A DNA stretch of 64,000 nt from Candidatus Aalborgicola danicus (GCA_016703945.1 JADJBC010000002.1:1-64000); one strand, 5' to 3'; numbered from the stretch's first letter, positions 48,659 to 57,487 are shown. The notes: generated by a model not told the origin, from the sequence alone. A program made the numbers and translations.

Positions 48659-50239
48659 ATGACTTACAGCGTGGTCTGGTTCAAACGCGACTTGCGGCTG
48701 CATGACCATGCGGCTTTGGTGGATGCCGCCGCGCACGGCCCGCTGCTGTGCCTGTATGTGATCGAGCCCAGCCTGTGGGCGCAGCCAGATGCGGCGCGCC
48801 AGCACTACGAATTCATTCTGGAGAGCCTGCGCGAACTGGCCCGCGCGCTCAAAGCGCTGGGTGGGCGACTGCATGTGCGCTCCGGCGAAGTGCCTGCGGT
48901 GTTGGCGCAGCTGCACGCACTGCAACCCTTTGCGCGGCTGGTGTCACACGAAGAAACGGGTAACGCGGTCACCTATGCACGCGATAAAGCGGTGGCCCGC
49001 TGGTGCCGCGACCAGGGCGTGGCTTGGCACGAGTTTGCCCAATTTGGCGTGGTGCGTCGGCTGGCCAGCCGCAACCAGTGGCAAGGCCATTGGGTCGCCC
49101 ACACCACAGCGCGCCAGTTACCCTGCCCCGAGCCCGACGCCATGCAGTTTCAAGCCTCCCCTTGGTGCCCGCAGCCGGTGCCCAATGCGTTGGAACTGGG
49201 GCTAGGCGCGTTTGACCCACCGCAACGCCAGCGTGGCGGGCGCAGCGTGGGGCTGGCGGTGCTGGATGACTTTTTGAACGACCGCTGCCGCCACTACCGG
49301 GGCGGCATTTCGTCCCCACTGTCGGCACCCAGCGCCTGCTCGCGCCTGTCGCCCTATTTGAGCTTTGGTGCGGTGAGCCTGCGTGAAGTGGTGCAGGCAA
49401 CCGAATTCAAATTGCTACAACTTGAAGAGCACTCTAGCCAAGCATCACGAGGGCTGGAGGCCTTTTTGAGTCGACTACATTGGCACTGCCACTTCATCCA
49501 GAAGTTGGAGTCCGAGCCTGAGCTGGAATGGCGCAATGTGCACCGGGGCTACGACGGCCTGCGCGAGTCCGACTGGAACCCGGCGCACTTTGAGGCCATG
49601 CAAGCCGGGCGCACCGGCTGGCCGATGGTGGACGCCTGCGTGGCCATGCTGCGGGAGACCGGCTGGCTCAACTTCCGTATGCGCGCCATGCTGGTATCGG
49701 TGGCGGCTTACCCGCTATGGCTGCACTGGCACCCGGTGGGCCAATGGCTGGCACGGCAGTTTTTAGATTACGAGCCCGGCATCCACTGGAGCCAGTTGCA
49801 AATGCAGTCGGGCACCACCGGCATCAACACCACCCGCGTCTACAACCCCGTCAAACAGGCGCAAGACCACGATCCCGCTGGCATTTTTGTGCGCCGCTGG
49901 TGCCCCGCCCTGCGCCGCGTGCCTGACACCTGGCTGCTGGAGCCTTGGCGCATGCCCGAGAGTGTGCAACTGGCCTGCGGCGTGCGCGTGAGCCTGGATG
50001 CGCCGGCCGGTGTGTCTGACGCCTGGCCGCTGCCGCCGGTCGACTTGGCAGCAGCCACTCGCACCGCCAAAGACCGCCTGCACTGCCTGCGTCGCGACCC
50101 CCAGGTGCGCGCAGACAAAGCCGCGATTGTGGAGAAACATGGTTCGCGCAAAACGCTGGGCGAACGGGTCGCTGTCAAGCCGCGCAGCAGCCCGGTAAAA
50201 ACGACTACCAGCCCACAATTGAGTCTGGGTTTTGATTGA
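48659..50239 (+). CDS. Cryptochrome/deoxyribodipyrimidine photolyase family protein
   Basis: The 526-residue flavoprotein has the N-terminal photolyase antenna domain (VVWFKRDLRLHDHAALVDAA) and the C-terminal FAD-binding helical domain (GRTGWPMVDACVAMLRETGW, MRAMLVSVAAYPLWLHWHPV, IHWSQLQMQSGTTGINTTRV). This set matches proteobacterial class-I-like photolyase/cryptochromes, which repair cyclobutane pyrimidine dimers with blue light or act as photoreceptors. The C-terminal 80 residues are longer than in classic PhrB. It is the first of three photolyase-family genes in a row. A repeat copy at 49411-49466 lies inside it. Confidence 0.92.
   Translation: MTYSVVWFKRDLRLHDHAALVDAAAHGPLLCLYVIEPSLWAQPDAARQHYEFILESLRELARALKALGGRLHVRSGEVPAVLAQLHALQPFARLVSHEETGNAVTYARDKAVARWCRDQGVAWHEFAQFGVVRRLASRNQWQGHWVAHTTARQLPCPEPDAMQFQASPWCPQPVPNALELGLGAFDPPQRQRGGRSVGLAVLDDFLNDRCRHYRGGISSPLSAPSACSRLSPYLSFGAVSLREVVQATEFKLLQLEEHSSQASRGLEAFLSRLHWHCHFIQKLESEPELEWRNVHRGYDGLRESDWNPAHFEAMQAGRTGWPMVDACVAMLRETGWLNFRMRAMLVSVAAYPLWLHWHPVGQWLARQFLDYEPGIHWSQLQMQSGTTGINTTRVYNPVKQAQDHDPAGIFVRRWCPALRRVPDTWLLEPWRMPESVQLACGVRVSLDAPAGVSDAWPLPPVDLAAATRTAKDRLHCLRRDPQVRADKAAIVEKHGSRKTLGERVAVKPRSSPVKTTTSPQLSLGFD
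49411..49466 (+). repeat. Copy of dispersed short repeat inside the first photolyase gene
   Basis: ATTGCTACAACTTGAAGAGC, then CATCACGAGGGCTGGAGGCC, fits the family with the complete tail. It encodes LLQLEEHSSQASRGLEAF in frame. Confidence 0.65.
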
Positions 50240-50249
50240 AGTACCGATC

Positions 50250-50411
50250 ATGAGAATGCGTAAGAAATCCGAGCTGCCCAGCAAAACCTGCCTTGCCTGC
50301 GGCCTGCCCTTTGCGTGGCGCAAAAAGTGGGAGCGTGATTGGGAGCAGGTCAAATACTGCTCCGAGCGCTGCCGCCGTTCCAGCCCACCCACCCCGGCCG
50401 CGAAAGGCTGA
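50250..50411 (+). CDS. DUF2256 small zinc-ribbon-like protein
   Basis: The 53-residue product MRMRKKSELPSKTCLACGLP, then FAWRKKWERDWEQVKYCSER, matches DUF2256. The TCLACG pair and the KYCSERC pair would bind one zinc. Function is unknown, but the family is strongly associated with photolyase and cryptochrome genes. It starts ten bases after the first photolyase gene and ends nine bases before the second, so it is inside the same operon. Confidence 0.88.
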   Translation: MRMRKKSELPSKTCLACGLPFAWRKKWERDWEQVKYCSERCRRSSPPTPAAKG

Positions 50412-50420
50412 AGTTCTGTA

Positions 50421-51833
50421 ATGCGCACGCTTATTTTCTGGTTCAGAAACGACCTGCGCCTGCACGACAACCCGGCTTTGTGCCAGGCTGCGGCGCAGGG
50501 TAGCGCCTTGCTGCCGGTGTTTTGCCTGGGCGGCGTCAGCGCGCTGCACAACGGCGACACGCGCTGGGGCGACCTGCAACCCAGCCTCAACCGCCAGCGG
50601 GTGTTGCTGGACAGCCTGATCGACCTCGACGCCCAACTGCGCGCCTTGGGCAGCGCGCTGATGGTGGTGCGTGGCACGCCTGTGGATGCACTGCCCAAAC
50701 TGGCACAGGCCCTGGGTGGCGCTGCCATCTATTGCGAGACCATTGCGGCACCGTACGAACAGAACGAAGTTGACATGTTGCAAAGCGCGGGCGTGCAAGT
50801 CGTCAGCAACTGGCAGTCCACCCTGTTTGCGCCCGATGCCTTGCCGTTCGCTGTGCAAGACTTGCCCAAGGTTTTCACCCAGTTTCGGCACGCCTTGACC
50901 CGTGCCCAGGTAGCCCCCACGGCCCCGCTGCCAGCTCCCACACAATTGCCGCCTTTGCCCACCACCGCGAACGATTTAACGCGCCATGCAGCAAACGCGT
51001 CATCGGACGTTTCCCCGCAGGGTTCAACGCCTGGTTCAGCGCAGGGTTATGCCACGGTCAGCCTGCCGGAACGACGGGCCGCGCTGGGCGCCCCCGAGAC
51101 CGATCCGCGCTCCAGCCTGCCGTATTGGCAGTCTGGGTTTGCCGCAGGTGAGCGTGCGGGCCTGGCGCACCTGGCAGGTTACTTTGCCAGCGAGTTGCCC
51201 CACCGGTACAAGGCCACGCGCAACGCGCTCACGGGCACTGACTTTTCCAGCAAGTTGTCCGCTTGGCTGGCCTCTGGTGCGCTATCGGTGCGCCAAGTCG
51301 CGCAATGCATCACAGACTACGAGCAAGGTATTGGCCCCAATGAGGGTAGTCAGTGGCTGCTGCAAGAGCTGTTGTGGCGCGACTACTTTCGCTGGCTGCA
51401 CTTGCAGCACGGAGCCAAGTTGTTCCGCTACCGCGGTCTGCGGGATATGGAGGCACCAGCACCAGCTTTAGCAAGAGAGCCGCCCCCGGCACACAACCCG
51501 GCGCAATTTGCCCGCTGGAGCCAAGGCTGCACCGAAGAGCCGCTGGTAAACGCCGCCATGCACGAGTTGCTGGCCACGGGCTACCTGTCCAACCGGCTGC
51601 GCCAGGTGGTGGCCAGTTATTGGATTCACGAGCTTGGTGGCGACTGGCGTGCCGGTGCTGCGTGGTTTGAGGCGCAGTTGATCGACTACGACGTCTGCAC
51701 CAACCAGGGCAACTGGCTCTACATCGCCGGCATGGGCACCGACCCGCGTGGCGGGCGGCGCTTCAATGTGCAAAAGCAGGCGCACGAGCATGACCCCGAC
51801 CAAAGCTACCAGCGGCTGTGGCAAACCGTGTAG
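50421..51833 (+). CDS. Cryptochrome DASH-type protein
   Basis: The 470-residue protein has the antenna domain (LIFWFRNDLRLHDNPALCQA) and a DASH-type FAD domain: NEGSQWLLQELLWRDYFRWL, NAAMHELLATGYLSNRLRQV, GGDWRAGAAWFEAQLIDYDV and NWLYIAGMGTDPRGGRRFN. DASH cryptochromes bind FAD and MTHF and repair dimers in single-stranded DNA. A Pro/Ala-rich, low-complexity insert near residues 165-215 separates the two domains. It is class-distinct from the photolyases on either side. Confidence 0.93.
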   Translation: MRTLIFWFRNDLRLHDNPALCQAAAQGSALLPVFCLGGVSALHNGDTRWGDLQPSLNRQRVLLDSLIDLDAQLRALGSALMVVRGTPVDALPKLAQALGGAAIYCETIAAPYEQNEVDMLQSAGVQVVSNWQSTLFAPDALPFAVQDLPKVFTQFRHALTRAQVAPTAPLPAPTQLPPLPTTANDLTRHAANASSDVSPQGSTPGSAQGYATVSLPERRAALGAPETDPRSSLPYWQSGFAAGERAGLAHLAGYFASELPHRYKATRNALTGTDFSSKLSAWLASGALSVRQVAQCITDYEQGIGPNEGSQWLLQELLWRDYFRWLHLQHGAKLFRYRGLRDMEAPAPALAREPPPAHNPAQFARWSQGCTEEPLVNAAMHELLATGYLSNRLRQVVASYWIHELGGDWRAGAAWFEAQLIDYDVCTNQGNWLYIAGMGTDPRGGRRFNVQKQAHEHDPDQSYQRLWQTV

Positions 51834-51917
51834 CCGGGTGCAAACAGACATTCATAGCCCACAACCTGCACCACCTTCAGCGCCACCCGACCGAATACCC
51901 AAAGCCAAGCACGCACC

Positions 51918-53516
51918 ATGCCCAACACTTCTGAAAGCCTTACCCCCTCAAGCCCAGCCCACACCCTGCGCCTGATCCTGGGCGACCAGCTCAACCCTCT
52001 GCACAGCTGGTTTACCACCGTGCAGCCCGAGATGGTGTATGTGCTGATGGAGATCCGCCAGGAAACGGATTACGTGCTGCACCACGCACAAAAAATCATT
52101 GCCATATTTGCCGGCATGCGCGATCTGGCGCGCCAGCTGCGCGAAACCGGGCACCGCGTTCACTACCTGGCGATTGACGACCCCGCCAACCGCCAGAATT
52201 TGGGCGACAACCTGCGCGCACTCATCGACCAGTACCACCCGCAGGTGTTTGAATACCAAGACCCCGACGAATACCGGCTGGGCCAACAATTACAAGCGTT
52301 TTTGGCAAAACCCCAAGTCCAGGCCTCCAGCCCACGTGAAATATGCGTGGATAGCTATTCTATTGATAGCGAACACTTCTACACCCAGCGGCATGAGGCG
52401 GCCGAATTGTTCGCCAGCCGCAAACAGTGGCTGATGGAAACCTTCTACCGCCACATGCGCAAACGCCACCGCGTGCTGATGGGTGAGTCCGACAAGCCCG
52501 CGGGCGACCAATGGAACTTTGACGCCGAGAACCGCAAGTCCTGGAAGGGCACCCCGCCCGAGCCGCCGGACTTGCGCCCGCAGCACGACCACAGTGCGTT
52601 ATGGGCCACGATTCAGGCCGCCGGGGTGCAGAGTTTTGGCGAGCCCAGCGCGAAGCACTTTCGCTGGCCCCTCAACCGTGCAGAATCCCTGCAGCAGCTG
52701 GACCACTTCATCACCCACGCCCTGCCCCACTTTGGCGACTTTCAGGACGCCATGAGCCGCAAGGGCTGGCGGCTGTTCCACTCGCTGCTCTCGTTTGCGC
52801 TGAACGTGAAGATGCTCAACCCCCGAGAAGTGGTGGACAGGGTCGAGTCCGAGTGGCGCGCGGGCCGGGTGGAGCTGGCCGCCGCTGAGGGCTTTATCCG
52901 CCAGATCATTGGCTGGCGCGAATATGTGCGTGGCATCTACTGGGCGCAGATGCCGGGCTACGTCCAGCACAACTACTTTGAGCACTTCACGCCGCTACCC
53001 GCATGGTTTTGGAGCGGCAACACCCGCATGAACTGCCTGGCCGCGGCCATTGGCGGGTCGCTGCACAACGCGCACGCGCATCACATCCAGCGGCTGATGG
53101 TGATAGGTAACTTTTCCTTGCTGGCCGGGCTGGATGTGCAGGCGCTGCACCGCTGGTACTTGGGGGTTTACATCGACGCGTTTGAATGGGTGGAGCTGCC
53201 CAATACGCTGGGCATGAGCCAGTTTGCCGACGGCGGCCTGCTGGCGACCAAGCCGTATGTGAGCAGCGCCGCCTACATCGACCGCATGAGCGACTATTGC
53301 AAAGGCTGCGCGTACGACAAAAAACAGCGCCTGGGCGAAGCCGCCTGCCCGTTCAATGCCCTGTACTGGGACTTTTACCAACGCAATGCGGCCAAGCTCA
53401 AGAACAACCCGCGCATTGGCATGGCCTACCGCCAGCTTGAAAAAATGCCCGCCACCGAGCGAGAGGCCATTCGTGACCACGCGCAGGCCTTGCGCGCACG
53501 GCTGAAAGATTTGTGA
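51918..53516 (+). CDS. Iron-sulfur bacterial cryptochrome/(6-4) photolyase (FeS-BCP, PhrB/CryB type)
   Basis: The 532-residue protein matches the bacterial FeS cryptochrome and photolyase group that repairs (6-4) photoproducts. The N-terminal lumazine-binding domain opens LRLILGDQLNPLHSWF. The FAD domain includes GWREYVRGIYWAQMPGYVQH and AHAHHIQRLMVIGNFSLLAG. Four Cys for the 4Fe-4S cluster are visible: MNCLAAAI, two in DYCKGCAYDKK and one in EAACPFNALYWDF. The stop overlaps the start of the SDR gene (TGATG). A possible repeat copy lies at 52352-52398. Confidence 0.95.
   Translation: MPNTSESLTPSSPAHTLRLILGDQLNPLHSWFTTVQPEMVYVLMEIRQETDYVLHHAQKIIAIFAGMRDLARQLRETGHRVHYLAIDDPANRQNLGDNLRALIDQYHPQVFEYQDPDEYRLGQQLQAFLAKPQVQASSPREICVDSYSIDSEHFYTQRHEAAELFASRKQWLMETFYRHMRKRHRVLMGESDKPAGDQWNFDAENRKSWKGTPPEPPDLRPQHDHSALWATIQAAGVQSFGEPSAKHFRWPLNRAESLQQLDHFITHALPHFGDFQDAMSRKGWRLFHSLLSFALNVKMLNPREVVDRVESEWRAGRVELAAAEGFIRQIIGWREYVRGIYWAQMPGYVQHNYFEHFTPLPAWFWSGNTRMNCLAAAIGGSLHNAHAHHIQRLMVIGNFSLLAGLDVQALHRWYLGVYIDAFEWVELPNTLGMSQFADGGLLATKPYVSSAAYIDRMSDYCKGCAYDKKQRLGEAACPFNALYWDFYQRNAAKLKNNPRIGMAYRQLEKMPATEREAIRDHAQALRARLKDL
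52352..52398 (+). repeat. Possible copy of dispersed short repeat inside the FeS-photolyase gene
   Basis: GATAGCTATTCTATTGATAG, then CAGCGGCATGAGGCGGCC, resembles the palindrome and the GAGG-GCC tail of the family but lacks the ACGAGGGCT core. Weak. Confidence 0.3.
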
Positions 53517-54244
53517 TGGCGACCCAACCCCAAGCCAACTCGCTGGACCTGGCTTCGTTCCCCGAAGGCTTTCGCGCCCTGGTCATCGGCGCATCGGGCG
53601 GCATTGGCCAGGCCTTTGTGCAAGCGCTGCAGACACATCCCCGATGCGGCGAGGTGGTGGGTCTGCACCGCCACTCAGAACCGCGCCTGGATTTTGACGA
53701 CGAGGTCAGCATTGGTGCGGCCGCGACCAGCCTGAGCCAAGGCGGCAGATTTCATCTGATCATCAACGCCGCAGGTGTGCTGCATACGACTGACGTCAGC
53801 CCAGAGAAAAAACTCGGCGATTTGAGCTACGCCCAGATGGAGGCCACTTTCCGCGTCAATGCCTTTGGCCCCGGCCTGGTGTTGCGCCACTTTTGTCCGC
53901 TGCTTGACGCCCAGCGCGGCGTGCTGGCGGTCCTGTCGGCCAAGGTAGGCAGCATTGAAGACAACCGCCTGGGCGGCTGGTACAGCTACCGGGCTTCCAA
54001 GGCGGCGCTCAATATGCTGCTCAAAACGGCGGCCATCGAAGTCAAGCGCAGCAATCCCAACGCCGTGCTGGTCAGCTTGCACCCGGGTACGGTGAACACG
54101 GGCCTGTCAAAACCGTTCAAAGGCGAGCAAATTGGCCGGCCTGCGCCCGACGCCGCGGCAGACATGCTGGGAGTATTGAACCGCGTGACTCCCACCGATT
54201 CCGGTGGCTTTTTTGCCTACTCTGGCGAGCGCCTGCCTTGGTAA
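53516..54244 (+). CDS. Short-chain dehydrogenase (C-factor-like)
   Basis: The 242-residue protein is a classical short-chain dehydrogenase/reductase with the nucleotide-binding VIGASGGIGQAFVQAL, NAAGVLH, the catalytic Ser region LSAKVGSI and YSYRASKAALNM with the catalytic Tyr and Lys. The C-terminal VSLHPGTVNTGLSKPFKGEQ is the CsgA/C-factor-like form commonly linked to photolyase clusters. It overlaps the FeS-photolyase gene by one base and closes the operon. The substrate is unknown. Confidence 0.9.
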   Translation: MATQPQANSLDLASFPEGFRALVIGASGGIGQAFVQALQTHPRCGEVVGLHRHSEPRLDFDDEVSIGAAATSLSQGGRFHLIINAAGVLHTTDVSPEKKLGDLSYAQMEATFRVNAFGPGLVLRHFCPLLDAQRGVLAVLSAKVGSIEDNRLGGWYSYRASKAALNMLLKTAAIEVKRSNPNAVLVSLHPGTVNTGLSKPFKGEQIGRPAPDAAADMLGVLNRVTPTDSGGFFAYSGERLPW

Positions 54245-54256
54245 TCCGGCGCAGCG

Positions 54257-54622
54257 TTACCAGGTCTTGGCGGCAGCCACCATCTTGATAACCACCATGT
54301 CCCCATTGCGCTGGCGCAGCTTGATCTGTACCGTCTCGCCAATGTCTTTTTCAATGTGGGCCTGGATATCCTTGCCTTTGGCGCCGGCTATTGCCTGACC
54401 TGCTACTTCGATCACGGCATCACCGACCTGCATGCCAGCCAGCGCGGCGGGCGAATGGGGTGCCACCTTCTCGATGGTTGCGGAACGCAGGGTCGGGTTC
54501 GACATCAACCCTTCACCATCGATCTTGAAACCAAAACCAAAATATCCGCGTTCACCAGCCCAGGCTGCGCCCGGCACAACCAGGGTCAGGACGAGCAAAA
54601 CGGACAGACAACGGGCAAGCAT
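54257..54622 (-). CDS. Small exported PDZ-domain protein
   Basis: The 121-residue protein has a signal peptide (ARCLSVLLVLTLVVPGAAWA) and a single PDZ domain (IEKVAPHSPAALAGMQVGDA, then VIEVAGQAIAGAKGKDIQAH), so it probably binds protein termini in the periplasm. There is no protease domain. The ATG at 54620-54622 opens the signal peptide; the longer open frame upstream overlaps puuD and is not supported. It converges on the SDR gene. Confidence 0.82.
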   Translation of the reverse strand: MLARCLSVLLVLTLVVPGAAWAGERGYFGFGFKIDGEGLMSNPTLRSATIEKVAPHSPAALAGMQVGDAVIEVAGQAIAGAKGKDIQAHIEKDIGETVQIKLRQRNGDMVVIKMVAAAKTW

Positions 54623-54672
54623 GGTGGGGTCCTCAATAGAAGCCCGGCAGTGTAGCGTGCGGAGGGTGCACA

Positions 54673-55908
54673 TCAGTTCAGCGCTGCACCGTCCTCGTAC
54701 CACTGCTTGACCAGGCCACGCTCTGCCTCGGTAATGGCCGTGGCATTGTTCATGGGCATGGCCCGGGTGACCACCACTTGCTGGAACACCGCCTGGGCGT
54801 GGAGCTTGACGGCCTCTGGGCTGTCCAGGCGCACGTTTTTCATCTGTACCTCGGCTCCGTGGCACATATAACAACGCTGTTCCAGCACGGCTTGCAAAGT
54901 CTTATAAGAAATTTGGCCTCCAGCCCTCGTGGATACTGCGTTAGTAGCTCCTGAATTTGTAGCAACGGGGGTGGTCTGGGGGGCCGGCTTGAGCCACACC
55001 AGCAGCGCCACGATGGCCAATATACCGGCCAGCGCATAGGGCCAGGGGTGCGCATTGCGGCCCAGTTTGAACCCATGGCGCAGCACAAAAAACTGGCGAA
55101 TGGCAGCGCCTGCAAACATCATGCCGACCAGCACCAGCCAGTTCTGCGGGTGGGTGTAGGTGAAGCTGTAGTGACCACTGAGCATGGCAAACAGCACCGG
55201 CAGCGTGAAGTAGGTGTTGTGCACACTGCGCTGCTTGCCGCGCTTGCCGTGGATCGGGTCCACCGGCTTGCCCGCCTTGATGTCAGCCACCACGGTCCTC
55301 TGGCCCGGGATGATCCAGAAAAACACATTGGCGCTCATGCTGGTGGCGATCATCGCGCCCACCAACAAAAAGGCCGCGCGCCCGGCAAACCAGTGGCAGG
55401 CCAGCCAGGCAGCCATCACCACCAGCACCGCCAGCAGCGCGCCGACGATGGCGTCGCCATTTTTGCGCTGACCAAAGACGCGGCAAATACCATCGTACGC
55501 GAGCCAGAAAACCACCAGAAAGGCCAGAGCCACGGCAATGGCCGCGTTGGGTGACCAGTCCATCACCGACTTGTCAATCAGGTAGGTGCCCGCGCTCCAC
55601 AAATAGGACACGGTAAACAGCGAGAAACCGCTGAGCCAGGTGCTGTAGCTCTCCCAGTAGAACCAGTGCAAATGTTTGGGCAACTGGGGCGGTGCACCGA
55701 GGAATTTAACCGGGTGATAAAAGCCACCGCCATGCACGGCCCATAGTTCCCCGCTGACACCTTGGCGTTTCAGGTCCTCGTCCTGCGGCGGTGTCAGGCT
55801 GCTATCCAGAAACACGAAGTAGAAGGAGGAGCCAACCCAGGCGATGGCGGTAATGACATGGACCCAGCGCAACAGCAGGTTGGCCCAATCCAGCAGGTAA
55901 CTTTCCAT
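54673..55908 (-). CDS. puuD: Membrane-bound urate hydroxylase with C-terminal cytochrome c domain
   Basis: PuuD oxidises urate to 5-hydroxyisourate at the inner membrane. The 411-residue protein has eight or so hydrophobic segments of the urate-oxidase N-terminal domain (WANLLLRWVHVITAIAWVGS with haem-type His, WFYWESYSTWLSGFSLFTV) and a C-terminal cytochrome c domain with the haem motif CYMCH and an axial Met in AMPMNNAT. A copy of the dispersed repeat (54909-54965) encodes the linker between the two domains. Together with xdhAB and xdhC this completes xanthine to urate to 5-hydroxyisourate. Confidence 0.94.
   Translation of the reverse strand: MESYLLDWANLLLRWVHVITAIAWVGSSFYFVFLDSSLTPPQDEDLKRQGVSGELWAVHGGGFYHPVKFLGAPPQLPKHLHWFYWESYSTWLSGFSLFTVSYLWSAGTYLIDKSVMDWSPNAAIAVALAFLVVFWLAYDGICRVFGQRKNGDAIVGALLAVLVVMAAWLACHWFAGRAAFLLVGAMIATSMSANVFFWIIPGQRTVVADIKAGKPVDPIHGKRGKQRSVHNTYFTLPVLFAMLSGHYSFTYTHPQNWLVLVGMMFAGAAIRQFFVLRHGFKLGRNAHPWPYALAGILAIVALLVWLKPAPQTTPVATNSGATNAVSTRAGGQISYKTLQAVLEQRCYMCHGAEVQMKNVRLDSPEAVKLHAQAVFQQVVVTRAMPMNNATAITEAERGLVKQWYEDGAALN
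54909..54965 (-). repeat. Copy of dispersed short repeat inside puuD
   Basis: On the minus strand GTTGCTACAAATTCAGGAGC, then TACTAACGCAGTATCCACGA and GGGCTGGAGGCCAAATTT, is a full copy. It encodes the linker before the cytochrome c domain. Confidence 0.85.
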
Positions 55909-55968
55909 GCAGTGTGTTCTCCTTGGCGCGACGGCAAAGTGTATACAGTTTTGCCGCGGCGTGGCGGC

Positions 55969-56769
55969 TCAGCCGGAAACTTGCAAGATCTGGGCCGCAA
56001 CGGCCACGGCAATCACCTCAGGCTCCTTGCCAGGAATGCCGGGCATCCCGATGGGACACGTGACGTGAACCAGTTCGGCCTCGGTGTAACCGCGCGCCAA
56101 CAGTCGCTGGCGAAACGAGGCCCATTTGGTCTTGCTGCCAATCAGGCCCACGTAGGGCAAGTCGCCCTTTTCGCGCTGGCGCGCCAGGCACGCGGCCACC
56201 ACATCCAGGTCTTCGGCATGGCTGAAGCTCATGATCAGCACGCGGGAGCCGGGTCTCAAATCGGCCACCGCAGCCTGCAGCGGGTCGGAGTGTTCACACA
56301 CCACATTGGCGGGCAAGTCTGCAGGGAAAATTTCATCGCGGCTGTCAATCCAGGTCAGGGTCATGGGCAGCCGGGCCAGCACGTGTACCACGGCACGCCC
56401 GACATGGCCGCCGCCAAAAAGCGCCACCGGAGTCTGGGGCATGGCCAGCCGCTGGCGCAGGATCTCCCGATCCGCTGCGCCCACGCGCTGAAAGTGCAGC
56501 ACCACTTCACCACCGCAGCACTGGCCCAGCGAGGGGCCCAGCGAGTAGCGCACCAGCGTATCCCCCCCACCCTGCTGCAGCCATTGCCGGGCGTGGGCCA
56601 TGGCGTCATACTCCAGCCGCCCACCGCCCACCGTGGCTACCGCACCGGTAGCGAACACTGCCATCCAGGTTCCGGCTTCACGCGGCGCTGACCCTCGGGT
56701 GGACTCCACGGTGACCAGCACGCCCGCCTCCGACTTCAGTCGTTCCATCAATTCAGTCAGCGAACTCAC
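55969..56769 (-). CDS. xdhC: XdhC, xanthine dehydrogenase accessory/molybdenum cofactor chaperone
   Basis: XdhC binds molybdopterin and helps insert the sulfurated cofactor into XdhB. The 266-residue protein shows VLVTVESTRGSAPREAGTWM, GGGRLEYDAMAHARQWL, LGPSLGQCCGGEVVLHFQR and the Rossmann motif VALFGGGHVGRAVVHVL, all standard. I chose the GTG at 56767-56769 because the family starts just before LTELMERL; an ATG at 56746-56748 is the alternative. It lies 60 bases downstream of puuD on the same strand rather than beside xdhAB. Confidence 0.92.
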   Translation of the reverse strand: MSSLTELMERLKSEAGVLVTVESTRGSAPREAGTWMAVFATGAVATVGGGRLEYDAMAHARQWLQQGGGDTLVRYSLGPSLGQCCGGEVVLHFQRVGAADREILRQRLAMPQTPVALFGGGHVGRAVVHVLARLPMTLTWIDSRDEIFPADLPANVVCEHSDPLQAAVADLRPGSRVLIMSFSHAEDLDVVAACLARQREKGDLPYVGLIGSKTKWASFRQRLLARGYTEAELVHVTCPIGMPGIPGKEPEVIAVAVAAQILQVSG

Positions 56770-56858
56770 AATGAGATACCAAATCCAGGGTTTTAATTGG
56801 TGCATTCGGCACGAAAATGAGCCACAGTATGCCCTGCACCCCATTGCCCATCACCCCC

Positions 56859-57383
56859 ATGAAACCAGCCGCTTCCCGAAAAACGTTCTACCGCACCACG
56901 CAATGGGTCGGCGTCGTGGGTTTGCTGGTCGCTTGTACCGCCAAAGCACCAGTTCCCGCGCCGGAAGTCGTGACCGTGCCGACGCCACCGGCACCGGTGA
57001 TTGCACCAGCCCCTCCAGTGAGCACCGCCATCGTGACCAAAGTTTCCGAAGCCAAAACGCCGCGCGAATACCGCCGCGACGGTGCAGCCCACCTGTATGC
57101 CAACAACAGCGGGCGCATCTTTGCGGGCAAATTGCCGCCTTTGCTGTATGCCATTGGCGTGCTGCAGGTTGACATCAACGCCAAGGGGGCCGTCACGGCG
57201 CTGCGCTGGATGCGTGCACCCAACCATGCGCCCGAAGTGGTGGCCGAGATTGAGCGTTCGGTGCGCCAGGCCGCCCCATTTCCGGCTCCGGTCAAGATGG
57301 GCCGTGTGACCTACACCGATACCTGGTTGTGGCACGAAAGCGGGCGCTTCCAGCTCGATACACTAACCGAAGGCCAGCTTTAA
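56859..57383 (+). CDS. Energy transducer TonB-like protein
   Basis: The 174-residue protein has a lipoprotein-like N-terminus (VGVVGLLVACTAKAPVP), a Pro-rich linker and a C-terminal TonB-type domain (YAIGVLQVDINAKGAVTALR, then EVVAEIERSVRQAAPFPAPV). TonB-like domains transmit force to outer-membrane transporters, but the possible lipid anchor here differs from the usual membrane helix, so it may act as a periplasmic partner instead. It is divergent from xdhC and precedes the large repeat protein by about 100 bases. Confidence 0.8.
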   Translation: MKPAASRKTFYRTTQWVGVVGLLVACTAKAPVPAPEVVTVPTPPAPVIAPAPPVSTAIVTKVSEAKTPREYRRDGAAHLYANNSGRIFAGKLPPLLYAIGVLQVDINAKGAVTALRWMRAPNHAPEVVAEIERSVRQAAPFPAPVKMGRVTYTDTWLWHESGRFQLDTLTEGQL

Positions 57384-57487
57384 ACCATGGCGGCGAGCAC
57401 GTTTTTTTGTTCAAACACGGGTACGATGCCGACACGGTAGCTCTGGCGGTGAACTGGAGTCGGCAAATTGAGAACCGAGGGAGATGT

